Shown here: piece by piece, positions 34,529 to 43,808 of the stretch
Layout: each line of letters starts with the position of its first letter
Position numbering within the stretch: the stretch's first letter is position 1
Assembly: GCA_964504345.1 (NCBI GenBank)
Contig: CAZDDX010000010.1
Location: 1-61,682, forward strand
From: CAMDTE01 sp964504345
GTDB lineage: Bacteria; Bacteroidota; Bacteroidia; Flavobacteriales; Schleiferiaceae
Direction of reading: 5' to 3'
DNA length: 61,682 nucleotides
Notes under the pieces: generated by a model
What the model was told of the DNA's origin: nothing
The model's input: the letters and a program-made list of their open reading frames with translations, nothing else
Database searches by the model: none
Made by a program: the position numbers and the translations under genes

Positions 34529-35950
34529 TTACTCGTAGGCCGCGTCCATGCCCATTTTTCCCGGGTTCAGGATGTTTTGGGGATCCAAGGCTCGTTTGAT
34601 GGCGCGTTGTGCTTCCATCGCCGCGTTGGAAAAGGCCAGATCGAGGTATTCTTGCTGCACGTAGCCAATGCCGTGCTCACCGCTAATGGTTCCGCCCAGT
34701 GCACGAACTTCCGCAAACAAAGCGCGGATGCCTTCCTTCAGAAGCGGGCCGTTCCAGGCATCGTCGGTGAGGTCTCCTTTGACAATGTTGACGTGCAGGT
34801 TGCCGTCTCCCGCGTGTCCGTAGCAAACGCTTTTGAACCCATACTCCGCCCCAATGCGCTTGACGGCGGCCAGCAACTGCGGCAGTGCTGCACGAGGAAC
34901 AACGGTGTCTTCCTCCTTGTAAACGCTGTGTTTTTTCACGGCCTCGCCCACGCGTCGGCGCAACTTCCACAGGGCGTCCCGCTCGGAAGCGGATTGTGCA
35001 AACAGCACTTCGGTGGCTCCTTCGGCCTCCACCAATTCCGCCAACTTTTCTGCTTCCCGCAGCACGGTTTCGTCGTCGGTTCCGTCCACTTCCAGCAACA
35101 GATGCGCGGCAATTTTGGGACCCGTGGGAATGCTCACCCCGTCCACATACTGCAGCGTCCAATCCAGGGCGTCGCGTTCCATGAACTCCAATCCGGACGG
35201 TACGATGCCGGCCATAAAGATCTTGGAGACCACGGCACACGCACGCTCAGCAGATTCAAAGGGAGCCAATAACGTGTAGCTGTGGCGCGGATAAGGCAGC
35301 AAGCGCACCACAATTTTGGTCACCACGCCCAAGGTACCCTCTGATCCAACAAACAATTGCGTGAGGTTGTAGCCGGTGGAATTCTTCAAAACGTTGGCGC
35401 CGGTCCAGACGATCTCACCGTTGGGCAGGACCACTTCCAAGTTCAACACGTACGCGCTCGTAACTCCGTACTTCACAGCCTTGGGGCCGCCGGCGTTGTA
35501 GGCCACGTTGCCGCCGAGGGTGGAGGTTCCCCACGAGGACGGGTCTGGGGGATAAAACATGCCCTGCTCCTTGCAGGCTTCGTGGAATATTTGGTTGATG
35601 ACTCCGGGCTCAACGGTCGCCTGAAAATTAGCGACGTCGATGTCCAAAATCCGATTGAGTTTCTGCGTAGAGAGGGCAATTCCCCCCTTCACGGGCAACG
35701 CACCGCCGCTCAATCCCGTTTGCGCCGCTACGGGCGTTACGGGCACGTTGTAGCGTCCTGCAATCTTGATGACCGCAGCAACTTCCTCCGACGTTGCGGG
35801 AAAAACCACGGCCTGGGGCAGGAAGTGCAGGTCCTCGGTTTCGTCGTGGTCGTGTGCGGCTCGTGTTTCGTCGTCCACCTTTACGGCCTCTACGGGAAGC
35901 ACCGCGCGCAGTGCGTCGAGCCATTTTGCTGTATCTTCGGCATCCTTCAT
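34529..35950 (-). CDS. FAD-binding oxidase, GlcD/D-lactate dehydrogenase type
   Basis: 473 aa. The N-terminal FAD-binding PCMH domain has PVTPVAAQTGLSGGALPVKGGIALS and LGGNVAYNAGGPKAVKYGVT; the C-terminal domain has KSVCYGHAGDGNLHVNIVKG and GGTISGEHGIGYVQQEYL with the metal/substrate His residues. It oxidises a 2-hydroxyacid (glycolate or D-lactate), passing electrons to the respiratory chain. No GlcE/F or Fe-S partner is adjacent. The ATG at 35950 is 13 nt from the divergent start of the peptidase gene. A 5' extension to 35974 is possible but needs no other support. Confidence 0.88.
   Translation of the reverse strand: MKDAEDTAKWLDALRAVLPVEAVKVDDETRAAHDHDETEDLHFLPQAVVFPATSEEVAAVIKIAGRYNVPVTPVAAQTGLSGGALPVKGGIALSTQKLNRILDIDVANFQATVEPGVINQIFHEACKEQGMFYPPDPSSWGTSTLGGNVAYNAGGPKAVKYGVTSAYVLNLEVVLPNGEIVWTGANVLKNSTGYNLTQLFVGSEGTLGVVTKIVVRLLPYPRHSYTLLAPFESAERACAVVSKIFMAGIVPSGLEFMERDALDWTLQYVDGVSIPTGPKIAAHLLLEVDGTDDETVLREAEKLAELVEAEGATEVLFAQSASERDALWKLRRRVGEAVKKHSVYKEEDTVVPRAALPQLLAAVKRIGAEYGFKSVCYGHAGDGNLHVNIVKGDLTDDAWNGPLLKEGIRALFAEVRALGGTISGEHGIGYVQQEYLDLAFSNAAMEAQRAIKRALDPQNILNPGKMGMDAAYE
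35932..35939 (+). promoter_or_regulatory. -7 promoter box of the DPP-IV-like gene
   Basis: TATCTTCG, inside the divergent oxidase gene, 24 nt before the ATG at 35964. TTTTG just upstream may be part of it. Same variant as before tRNA-Pro(TGG). Confidence 0.45.
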
Positions 35951-35956
35951 TGAACG

Positions 35957-35964
35957 CAAAAGTA
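35957..35964 (-). promoter_or_regulatory. -7 promoter box of the FAD-oxidase gene
   Basis: TACTTTTG, exact TAnnTTTG match on the minus strand, 6 nt before the oxidase ATG and overlapping the A of the divergent gene's ATG. Confidence 0.5.
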
Positions 35965-38213
35965 TGCACTGCACATCGATTCCCTCGCTCTTCTGGGCCG
36001 GCCTGTTCGCCGCATCCTATTTTGGCGCCGCGGCGCAAACCGGCGCGTCACAACCGCGCTCGGACGGACAGAATACAACGGCAGCCGCGGCGGCCAGGGC
36101 CAAGGATCCACGCCCGGTGTCCTTGGACGACGTTTGGGGCGTGTACGCGTTTGGCGCCAAATCCGTGAGCGGCCTGCGCTCCATGGCCGACGGCGCCCAC
36201 TACACCCGTCTGACGCGCGGTGAAGGCGGTACCCAAATCGAAAAGTTTGACTACGCTGCAGGGACCAGCAAGGGCGTTTTGGTTACCTCCAAGGAGGTTG
36301 AAGCCGCACACAAACAGTCGTTTGACATCCAGAGCTACACGTTCAGCTCGGACGAGAAGACCGTGCTTGTGGAAACCAACATCGAGTCCATCTACCGCCA
36401 TTCTTACCAAGCCAATGCCGGCTTGTTCCGGTTGACCGATCGGTCGTTTGTTTCCATCAGCCCCAAACCGGTTCAAAACGCCCAATTGTCGCCCAACGGC
36501 CAATGGGTGGCGTACGTGCAAGACAACAACATTTGGTTGCTGGAGGTTTCCACCGGCAACCGAAAGGCCGTCACCACCGATGGAGAGCGCAACCGAATTC
36601 TGAACGGTGCTCCGGATTGGGTCTACGAGGAAGAATTCAGCTTCCACGTGGCTTTGTGGTGGTCTCCCAGCAGCGAACACTTGGCCTTTTTGCGGTTTGA
36701 CGAGGCGGAAGTACCCACCTTCAGCATGGATGTATACGGCAACGATCTGTACCCCACCCAGCAAAAATTCAAGTACCCCAAGGCCGGTGAACCCAATTCC
36801 AAGGTTACCCTACACGTTCACAGCTTGTCCTCCCAAGCCACGGCCAAAATGGCCGACGGGATCGACTACGAATACCTGCCGCGCGTGCAGTGGACCCCAA
36901 AAAACGAATTGGCCTTCATCGTTCTGAACCGCCTGCAAAACCACTTGCAACTCTTTAAGCAACGCTTGAACGAGAAGCCGCAACTGTGGCTGGAAGAAAA
37001 AGATGCAGCGTATGTGGATATCTCGGATAATTGGGAGGTTCTGCCCGACGGTTCCCTGGTCTGGTCCAGCGAGGCCAACGGCTACAATCAATTGTTTTCC
37101 ATCTCTGCCGACGGCAAAAAGCGCAAAGCCCTGACGGACCCAAAATCCGAGGTGACCGCCTACTACGGAACGGACGCCAAAGGAACTGTCTACTACCAAG
37201 CCGCGGCCGTATCGCCCGCGCAGCGAGAAGTTTATGCGGTGTCCATCAACGGCGGCAAGCCCCGTGCGGTAGCGGCCCAACCCGGCACCAACAACGCGGA
37301 ATTCAACCAGACCAAAACGTCGTTCATCCTGACGTTTCAATCCGCCACCCAAGTTCCGCGGGTTAGTTTGCACACTGCAAACGGCAAGGAGGTTCGCGTA
37401 TTAGAAGACAACGCCGCCTTGGCTGAACGCTTGAAAAAATTCCAAATCAGCCCCAAGGAATTTGCCCCGTTGGTCTTGGCCGACGGTCGCACCCTGCCCT
37501 CTTGGCGCATCAAACCTTTGAACTACGACCCCACCAAAAAATACCCCGTTTTGATGTTTGTCTACGGCGGACCGGGCAGTCAGCAGGTTTTGGACGTGTT
37601 TGGTGGACGCGATTACTTCTGGTACCAGCACCTGGCTTCCCTGGGCTACACGGTGGTCTGCGTGGACAACCGCGGAACCGGCGGCCAGGGCCGCGACTTT
37701 AAGAAATGCACTTACCAACAGCTGGGCAAGTTGGAAGTGGAGGACCAAATCGCCGCGGCGCAAGCCTTGGGCACCCAGCCCGGCGTAGATCCTGCACGCA
37801 TCGCCATTTGGGGATGGAGTTACGGCGGCTACATGAGTAGCAACTGCATCCTGAAAGGTGCCGACGTGTTCAAAACGGCCATGGCCGTGGCGCCCGTCAC
37901 CAATTGGCGCTTTTACGACAACATCTACACCGAACGCTTCATGCGCACTCCCCAGGAGAACGGCGTCAACTACGACGCTAATTCCCCCCTCTCCCACGCC
38001 AACCTGCTCCAAGACCCCTTCTTGTTGGTCCACGGAACTGGAGACGATAACGTCCACGTTCAGAACGCCATGCGCTTGGCGGAAGCCCTGATTCAGGCCA
38101 ACAAACCCTTTGATTACATGGTGTATCCGGACAAGAACCACGGCATTTTCGGCGGCAAAACGCGCCTACACCTGTACACTAAGATGACGCAATTCTTGTT
38201 GGAAAATCTTTAA
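35964..38213 (+). CDS. S9 family prolyl oligopeptidase, DPP-IV-like
   Basis: 749 aa with a signal peptide (MHCTSIPSLFWAGLFAASYFGAAA-Q). A beta-propeller DPPIV_N domain (about 60-520; LSPNGQWVAYVQDNNIWLL, PDWVYEEEF, SDNWEVLPDGSLVW) is followed by the alpha/beta-hydrolase domain. The catalytic triad is visible: Ser619 in WGWSYGGYMS, Asp694 in HGTGDDNVH, His726 in NHGIF. DWVYEEEF carries the double Glu that binds the substrate N-terminus, as in DPP-IV. It probably removes Xaa-Pro/Ala dipeptides in the periplasm; the two peptide transporters that follow would take these up. The start was chosen by the signal peptide. Confidence 0.93.
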   Translation: MHCTSIPSLFWAGLFAASYFGAAAQTGASQPRSDGQNTTAAAAARAKDPRPVSLDDVWGVYAFGAKSVSGLRSMADGAHYTRLTRGEGGTQIEKFDYAAGTSKGVLVTSKEVEAAHKQSFDIQSYTFSSDEKTVLVETNIESIYRHSYQANAGLFRLTDRSFVSISPKPVQNAQLSPNGQWVAYVQDNNIWLLEVSTGNRKAVTTDGERNRILNGAPDWVYEEEFSFHVALWWSPSSEHLAFLRFDEAEVPTFSMDVYGNDLYPTQQKFKYPKAGEPNSKVTLHVHSLSSQATAKMADGIDYEYLPRVQWTPKNELAFIVLNRLQNHLQLFKQRLNEKPQLWLEEKDAAYVDISDNWEVLPDGSLVWSSEANGYNQLFSISADGKKRKALTDPKSEVTAYYGTDAKGTVYYQAAAVSPAQREVYAVSINGGKPRAVAAQPGTNNAEFNQTKTSFILTFQSATQVPRVSLHTANGKEVRVLEDNAALAERLKKFQISPKEFAPLVLADGRTLPSWRIKPLNYDPTKKYPVLMFVYGGPGSQQVLDVFGGRDYFWYQHLASLGYTVVCVDNRGTGGQGRDFKKCTYQQLGKLEVEDQIAAAQALGTQPGVDPARIAIWGWSYGGYMSSNCILKGADVFKTAMAVAPVTNWRFYDNIYTERFMRTPQENGVNYDANSPLSHANLLQDPFLLVHGTGDDNVHVQNAMRLAEALIQANKPFDYMVYPDKNHGIFGGKTRLHLYTKMTQFLLENL

Positions 38214-38260
38214 TTCGCGCTATCTTCCCACCTTCGTTGCATCCATTAAACCCCAAAAAC

Positions 38261-39865
38261 ATGCGCCAAGACGTCGCAAAATCGCACCCCAAGGGCCTTT
38301 ATACCTTATTTTTCACCGAAATGTGGGAACGCTTCGGCTTCTACCTCATCATCGGGATCTTGTTCCTCTACATGACCGGCGGCAAAGCCAATGGCGGGCT
38401 GGGATGGGACGAGTCCAGCGCCAACGACGTCTACGGCACCTACATTGCCTTGGTTTACTTGACCCCCTTCATCGGCGGACTGCTCGCGGATCGGGTTTTT
38501 GGCTACCGAAAAACCATTATTGCCGGTGGCTTGCTCATGGCCGCAGGCTACCTGACCCTCTCCATTCCCGGTGAAACGGCCTTCTACGTGGGTCTTCTGC
38601 TCATCATTTTGGGCAACGGCGCCTTCAAACCAAACATTTCCACTTTGTTGGGCAATTTGTACAACAAACCGGAGTACAGCACCCTCAAAGACAAAGGCTA
38701 CAACATTTTCTACATGGGCATCAACATCGGTGCCTTTGCGTGCAATTTCATTGCCGCTTGGCTGCGCAACGAGTACGGCTGGGGCTACGCCTTTGCCGCC
38801 GCAGGCATTGGTATGTTGGTGGGCGTAGGCATCTTCATGAGCGGCCGCACCATTTTGTCCGACGCGGACCAAATCAAGCCGGCCCAACCGGAGGACATGC
38901 CCCTCTCCCGCATTGCCTTGACCATTTTTGTTCCTGCCCTGGTATTTGCGGCCATCGGATTCAACGCCGGCAGCATCTTTGGGGTTGAAAACGTGTTCGG
39001 CTCCACCTCCAACGACACCTTCTTGTTCGCCTGCTTGCCGGTGGCTTTCTTCTACCTGACCACCTACCTCAAGTCCTCCGCGGAAGACAAAAAACCCATC
39101 GGTTCCCTGCTGTACATCTTTGTGGTGGTCATCATTTTCTGGGCCATCTTCCACCAAAACGGCAACGTACTGACTTCTTGGGCGGAAAAATACACCCACC
39201 GCGAAATGCCCGCGAGCGTCAGCAACGTTGCTGAAAACCTTTCCTTGCGCCAAACCGTGGAAATGCCGACGGATCCGACGGCAGAAAAAGACGTCTATTT
39301 TGAAAATTTACCCGCGGAGGAACAACCCGCTCCGGGCGAATCCATTCAGTTGGTCCCCACGGAACTGTTCCAATCCCTGAATCCCATGTTTGTGGTTCTC
39401 CTCACTCCGTTGGTGGTGGGACTGTTCGGGTTCTTGGGACGCATTGGCAAAGAACCCAGTACGCCCATGAAAATTGGATTGGGCTTGTTCATCACGGGCA
39501 TGAGTACGTTGGTAATGATTCTGGCCGTGAGCGCCAGCAACAACGGCGCAGATAAAGTGTCCGCCGGTTGGCTCTTGGGCACGTATGCGGTCATTACCGT
39601 GGGTGAATTGTGCCTCAGCCCCATGGGCCTTTCTCTGGTCTCTAAATTGAGCCCTCGGCGGTTGACCGCCGTCATGATGGGCGGCTGGTTCTTGTCAACC
39701 TCCATCGGCAATAAATTGGCCGGTGTGATGGGCCACATGGGCGCAGACAACCCAGACAAGAGCATGGTGTTCTACATCAACTTCACCGGCGCCATGGTTT
39801 GTGCTGTTCTGCTCTTCATTGGCGTCAAGCGGATTGCGGCGGTACTCAACGAAAAAACAGCTTAA
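38261..39865 (+). CDS. POT/PTR family proton-dependent oligopeptide transporter, copy 1
   Basis: 534 aa, 12+ TMs. The ExxER proton motif is EMWERFGFY in TM1. GNGAFKPNISTLLGNLY and NIGAFACNFIAAWLRN are PTR2 signatures. An insertion of about 60 residues (ENLSLRQTVEMPTDPTAEKD...PTELFQSLN) lengthens a loop before the second half; such a loop is seen in other Bacteroidota POTs. The ATG at 38261 is used; TATCTTCC at 38221-38228 is a weak -7 candidate. 47 nt after the peptidase stop. Confidence 0.92.
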   Translation: MRQDVAKSHPKGLYTLFFTEMWERFGFYLIIGILFLYMTGGKANGGLGWDESSANDVYGTYIALVYLTPFIGGLLADRVFGYRKTIIAGGLLMAAGYLTLSIPGETAFYVGLLLIILGNGAFKPNISTLLGNLYNKPEYSTLKDKGYNIFYMGINIGAFACNFIAAWLRNEYGWGYAFAAAGIGMLVGVGIFMSGRTILSDADQIKPAQPEDMPLSRIALTIFVPALVFAAIGFNAGSIFGVENVFGSTSNDTFLFACLPVAFFYLTTYLKSSAEDKKPIGSLLYIFVVVIIFWAIFHQNGNVLTSWAEKYTHREMPASVSNVAENLSLRQTVEMPTDPTAEKDVYFENLPAEEQPAPGESIQLVPTELFQSLNPMFVVLLTPLVVGLFGFLGRIGKEPSTPMKIGLGLFITGMSTLVMILAVSASNNGADKVSAGWLLGTYAVITVGELCLSPMGLSLVSKLSPRRLTAVMMGGWFLSTSIGNKLAGVMGHMGADNPDKSMVFYINFTGAMVCAVLLFIGVKRIAAVLNEKTA

Positions 39866-39874
39866 CCACTAAAC

Positions 39875-41353
39875 ATGACCCCTACTTTAGAGAGCATTCG
39901 GGACTTCCGCGGCACCTACCCCCGCCAACTCTGGTGGTTGTTCCTCACCGAAATGTGGGAGCGTTTTTGCTTCTACGGCCTACGCGGCATGCTGACGGTC
40001 TTCATGGTCACGCAATTGGACTTGGGCGAGAAAGACGCCAACCTCCAGTACGGCGCCATCCAGGCCTTTGTCTACGCCTTCACCTTCATTGGCGGCGTGA
40101 TGGCAGACAAGATTTTGGGCTTCCAGCGTTCCTTGTTTTGGGGCGCTTTGCTCATGATTGCAGGCGGAGCCATCATTGCCGTATCGCCTACGGAACTGTT
40201 TTACCTGGGCATTACCTTCAACATCATCGGCACAGGGTTCTTTAAGCCCAATATTTCCACCATGGTGGGCCAATTGTACCATGAGAACGATACCCGACGC
40301 GACGCTGGCTTCGGCTTGTTCTACTCCGGCATCAACATCGGCGCCTTCTTGGGCGGGGTTTTGATGGTGTACATCGGCAAATTCCACAGCTGGCCCATGG
40401 CCTTTGGATTGGTTGCCGTGGTGATGACCATCTCCTTGATTACGTTTGCCTTTACCCGCAAGGGACTGGGACCCATCGGACTGAGTCCGTTGGCGCACCT
40501 GCCCAAAATGAAAGCGACCCAGCGGGAAGCGGCCGTTTACGTGGGCTCCTTGCTCTCCATTCCCCTCATCCTAAAAATGGTGACCAACACGGCCTACACG
40601 GACCTCTTCATGTGGATCGTAGGGCCGTCCACCTTGGTTTACCTCGCGTGGGAAATGCGTCAATTCACGGCCGCAGAAAACAAAAAACTGGGCGCTGCCT
40701 TGGTGTTCATTCTGTTTTCCATCTTGTTTTGGGCGTTTTTTGAACAAAGCGGCGGCTCCCTGAGTTTGTTTGCCTTGAACAACATCACCCCAACCTTTGG
40801 CGGATTGAGCCTGGACCCCAACGTGTCCAACAACAGCGCCAATTCGTTGTTTGTCATCCTGTTCTCCCCTATCCTTGGGTTTGTATGGGTGGCTTTGGCC
40901 AAACGGAAGGCTGAGCCGAATTCCGTCGTCAAGTTTGGACTGGCCTTTTTGCTGTTGGCCTTTGCCTTTTACGTGTTTTACGCCACAGTATTTGTGGCCA
41001 ACCCAGAAACGGGAATGACGTCCCAAGAAATCTTTGTTTTGGGTTACTTCATCATCACCTTCGGTGAGTTGTTCCTCAGTCCCATCGGGTTGAGCTTGAT
41101 GACCAAGCTGTCCCCAACCCGCATTCAGGGCTTGATGATGGGCATGTGGTTCTTGGCCAGCGCCTACGGCCAGTACGTGGCCGGATTGTTGGGCGCGGGC
41201 ATGGCTCAGGTGGGCGACAACGTAACCAATTTGGAACGTCTGACGGGGTATACCGACGGCTACTTGTACTTGGCGCAAATTGCCGCCGTGGGCGGTGTGG
41301 TGCTTCTGGTAATCTCCCCTTTGGTTCGCAAACTCATGGGTTCCGTGCGGTAA
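39875..41353 (+). CDS. POT/PTR family proton-dependent oligopeptide transporter, copy 2
   Basis: 492 aa, a paralogue of the preceding gene with 9 nt between them. TEMWERFCFYGLRGML carries ExxER; FFKPNISTMVGQLYHEND and INIGAFLGGVLMVYIG follow. It lacks the 60-residue loop insertion of copy 1, so the two may differ in substrate or regulation. GELFLSPIGLSLMTKLSPTRIQGLMMG is the conserved C-half signature. The terminator at 41374-41412 ends the unit. Confidence 0.92.
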   Translation: MTPTLESIRDFRGTYPRQLWWLFLTEMWERFCFYGLRGMLTVFMVTQLDLGEKDANLQYGAIQAFVYAFTFIGGVMADKILGFQRSLFWGALLMIAGGAIIAVSPTELFYLGITFNIIGTGFFKPNISTMVGQLYHENDTRRDAGFGLFYSGINIGAFLGGVLMVYIGKFHSWPMAFGLVAVVMTISLITFAFTRKGLGPIGLSPLAHLPKMKATQREAAVYVGSLLSIPLILKMVTNTAYTDLFMWIVGPSTLVYLAWEMRQFTAAENKKLGAALVFILFSILFWAFFEQSGGSLSLFALNNITPTFGGLSLDPNVSNNSANSLFVILFSPILGFVWVALAKRKAEPNSVVKFGLAFLLLAFAFYVFYATVFVANPETGMTSQEIFVLGYFIITFGELFLSPIGLSLMTKLSPTRIQGLMMGMWFLASAYGQYVAGLLGAGMAQVGDNVTNLERLTGYTDGYLYLAQIAAVGGVVLLVISPLVRKLMGSVR

Positions 41354-41373
41354 ACCCACAGAGCATTTAACGG

Positions 41374-41412
41374 AAAAAGGGGCGGTCTCGTTGCGAGACC
41401 GCCCCTTTTTTT
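41374..41412. terminator. Bidirectional terminator between the POT genes and the Nudix regulator gene
   Basis: Long GC-rich stem (GGGGCGGTCTCG with its complement) with a TTG loop, flanked by an A run and a T run, so it can end convergent transcripts on both strands. Confidence 0.85.
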
Positions 41413-41441
41413 GGGCGTGCGCCATTCGGGAATGCAGTCGC

Positions 41442-42140
41442 TTAAAACACAAAATCGTACCCGCGCAACGTCATCGTCCGGTATTTCTTTTCGTCGAACT
41501 GGTACAGGCGAGACGGACGCTTGGCCTGGGCCGTGGCGGGTGTCATTTTATCGGTTTCCAAAAGAAGAGCGCTCTTGAGCAGTTTGCGTCGGAAGTTTCG
41601 CTTGTCAAAAGACTTGCCCAAAGCGCATTCGTACAGGCGCTGTATTTGGTTCATGGTGAACTCCTTGGGGAGCAAGGAAAAACCAATGGGACGACGCTTC
41701 ACGCGGCGTTTGAGACGCTCCTTGGCGTACTCCAGCACGGAATCGTGGTCGTAGGCCATGGCGGGGACGTCGTCTGCATTCACCCAGCGGTAGTTGGCCT
41801 TCTTCAGGTTGGATTGCAATTCATCGTCCAGCTTGATCAAGCAGTAGAACGAAATATTGACCACCCGGCCTACGGGGTTCCGGTACACTTCTGCGTGTGC
41901 GTTAAGCTGCTCCAACGGCCAATCCTGTTTGCCGGTGACGCGTTCCACCAATCCGCGGGCAGTGGCCTCAACATCCTCGTTGGGATGCACCACAGTGGAC
42001 GGCAAAATGGTGGCGCCCTCGTACGGCATTCCCACTTTTTGAGCAATCAAAACCTGGAGATTGGCTCCATCGAATCCAAAAACTACCACACTGGTGGCCA
42101 TGGCTACCCGGAAATCGTCGGGGGTGAATTCAACACGCAT
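41442..42140 (-). CDS. NrtR-like Nudix-domain transcriptional regulator
   Basis: 232 aa. The N-terminal Nudix-fold half has a degenerate Nudix box: VHPNEDVEATARGLVERVTG keeps the first Arg and one Glu but not the catalytic REUXEE set. The C-terminal winged helix carries LPKEFTMNQIQRLYECALGKSFDKRNFRRKLLKSALL and RPSRLYQFD, as in NrtR. NrtR-type proteins sense ADP-ribose and repress NAD or sugar genes, or act as activators for arabinose use in Bacteroides (AraR). No such target gene is adjacent, so the regulon is unknown. A perfect TACCTTTG box ends 4 nt before its ATG. Confidence 0.85.
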   Translation of the reverse strand: MRVEFTPDDFRVAMATSVVVFGFDGANLQVLIAQKVGMPYEGATILPSTVVHPNEDVEATARGLVERVTGKQDWPLEQLNAHAEVYRNPVGRVVNISFYCLIKLDDELQSNLKKANYRWVNADDVPAMAYDHDSVLEYAKERLKRRVKRRPIGFSLLPKEFTMNQIQRLYECALGKSFDKRNFRRKLLKSALLLETDKMTPATAQAKRPSRLYQFDEKKYRTMTLRGYDFVF

Positions 42141-42144
42141 GGTG

Positions 42145-42152
42145 CAAAGGTA
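42145..42152 (-). promoter_or_regulatory. -7 promoter box of the Nudix regulator gene
   Basis: TACCTTTG followed by CACC and then ATG. Exact consensus, with room for at most about one base of leader. Confidence 0.6.
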
Positions 42153-42169
42153 CGTGGTTAAAAAATGGG

Positions 42170-42177
42170 TACATTTG
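42170..42177 (+). promoter_or_regulatory. -7 promoter box of the LamG/T9SS protein gene
   Basis: TACATTTG, exact TAnnTTTG match, 19 nt before the ATG at 42197. Confidence 0.6.
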
Positions 42178-42196
42178 GAACAAGTGTAAAAAGTGT

Positions 42197-43786
42197 ATGA
42201 AAAATATTTATTCTTTAGTGCTGATTTTCAGTTCCGTAGCATTTATGAAGGGTCAAACCCCGCAAAATGCACTGCACTTTGACAAAATCAATGATTATGC
42301 CACGGCCGCCAATGCTTCCGGATTGTTGGTGGGAAAAAGTACGTATTCCATGACGGCTTGGGTCTACCCCACCAACCCCAACCCGGCGTATCCCAACTTC
42401 GATGGCATTGTGGGCATCCGCAACGAGTCCAATTGCGACTTCTACATCCTGCAGTTGTCCGCCACCACCTACGAAGCACGTTTCCGCAACAGCAGCGGCA
42501 CCCCTTTCACCATAGCTTCGCCGTCGGTAACCTTGAATCAATGGCAGCACTTGGCCCTGGTGTACGACGGAACCACACTTAAATTCTACAAAAACGGTGT
42601 TTTGAGCGGCAGTACGGCAGCCACGGGCTCGTTCAACAACGCCACCCAGGCACTGCACATCGGGCGCCTTCCCTTGAACACCACCACCAGTTTTTATTTT
42701 GGCGGTAAACTGGACGACGTCGCGCTGTGGGGCAAGGCACTGACCGCGGCAGAAGTACTTTGTTTGTACCAGGGCGATTTGGCTCCTACTACCGTTGGAC
42801 TCCTGCTGCACCACTCGTTCAATGTGGGCACGGCCAACGGTTCAAACGCCACCTTAAATAGCATTCCGGCAACCGTCGGTACGATTCCCGCCGTAACCTC
42901 CAACATGGCGTTGACCGGCACCACCTCCAACTTGGTTCCGGGAGTCGGGGCATACGGATTGTTGTCCGCAACCGTTTGTCAGGGATCCGCGTACACCGTT
43001 GGAACCACCAACTACACCCAAGCGGGAGCGTACGTGGCCAAGACCACAGGTTCGGAGGGCTGTGATTCGTTGTTCGACTTGATCTTGACCTTGGACTCCG
43101 CGGCGGCCACCACTGCCACCACCGCGGCCTGCGCCAACGCCCCCACCGGCTCGGCCACCGCCACAGGTACCTCCGGCGGAGCCCCCTACGCCTACAGTTG
43201 GGGCACCAATCCGGTTCAAAACACCGCAAGCGCCTCCGGTTTGGCAGCAGGCACGTATTCGGTCACCGTCACCGCCGCAAACGGATGTTCTCGCACCGTG
43301 TTCGCCACCGTACCCGCACTGCCCGCCATCCAAGCCAGCGTACAGCCCAGTTGGAACGTCCTCACCGCTTTGCCTGCGGGAGCCGACGCCTACCAATGGT
43401 GGAACTGCACCACCTCATCGCCCATAGCGGGCCAAATCGCACCCACCTACGTGCCCACGGCCAACGGATCCTATGCGGTCATTGCGTCCGTCAACGGTTG
43501 CACAGATACCAGTGCGTGCGTCTCCGTGGCCAATGTAGGATTGAACGAAGGCGCATCCAGTGCCCTATTGATCTACCCCCAGCCAGCCTCAACCGAACTG
43601 CTGTGGCAGTTTACGAATGTACAGGCGTTGAGCGTCCAAACGGTGGTCCTTCGGGATTTGCGGGGTGCTGTGGTGGCCGAACAACCGGCTCAATCGGGCG
43701 AAAATCGTTTGAACGTTCAGCGTTTGCCCGCGGGTCTGTATGTGTTGCAGTGTGGCAATGCGACCTACCGAGTTGCGGTGGAATAG
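42197..43786 (+). CDS. Secreted LamG/SprB-repeat protein with T9SS type A sorting domain
   Basis: 529 aa. Signal peptide MKNIYSLVLIFSSVAFMKG-Q. LamG/concanavalin-like jellyroll at about 25-205 (ALHFDKINDYATAANAS, YSMTAWVYPTNP, NQWQHLALVYDGTTLKFYKNG, KLDDVALWGKALTAAEV). A SprB-type repeat at about 305-370 (APYAYSWGTNPVQNTASASGLAAGTYSVTVTAANGC). Residues of about 455-529 are the type A sorting signal (IYPQPASTELLWQF...LPAGLYVLQCGNATYRVAVE). Exported across the inner membrane by Sec and the outer membrane by T9SS. Target or ligand unknown. Confidence 0.87.
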   Translation: MKNIYSLVLIFSSVAFMKGQTPQNALHFDKINDYATAANASGLLVGKSTYSMTAWVYPTNPNPAYPNFDGIVGIRNESNCDFYILQLSATTYEARFRNSSGTPFTIASPSVTLNQWQHLALVYDGTTLKFYKNGVLSGSTAATGSFNNATQALHIGRLPLNTTTSFYFGGKLDDVALWGKALTAAEVLCLYQGDLAPTTVGLLLHHSFNVGTANGSNATLNSIPATVGTIPAVTSNMALTGTTSNLVPGVGAYGLLSATVCQGSAYTVGTTNYTQAGAYVAKTTGSEGCDSLFDLILTLDSAAATTATTAACANAPTGSATATGTSGGAPYAYSWGTNPVQNTASASGLAAGTYSVTVTAANGCSRTVFATVPALPAIQASVQPSWNVLTALPAGADAYQWWNCTTSSPIAGQIAPTYVPTANGSYAVIASVNGCTDTSACVSVANVGLNEGASSALLIYPQPASTELLWQFTNVQALSVQTVVLRDLRGAVVAEQPAQSGENRLNVQRLPAGLYVLQCGNATYRVAVE

Positions 43787-43808
43787 CTTTCCTCCCCCAC
43801 TCACGGCA

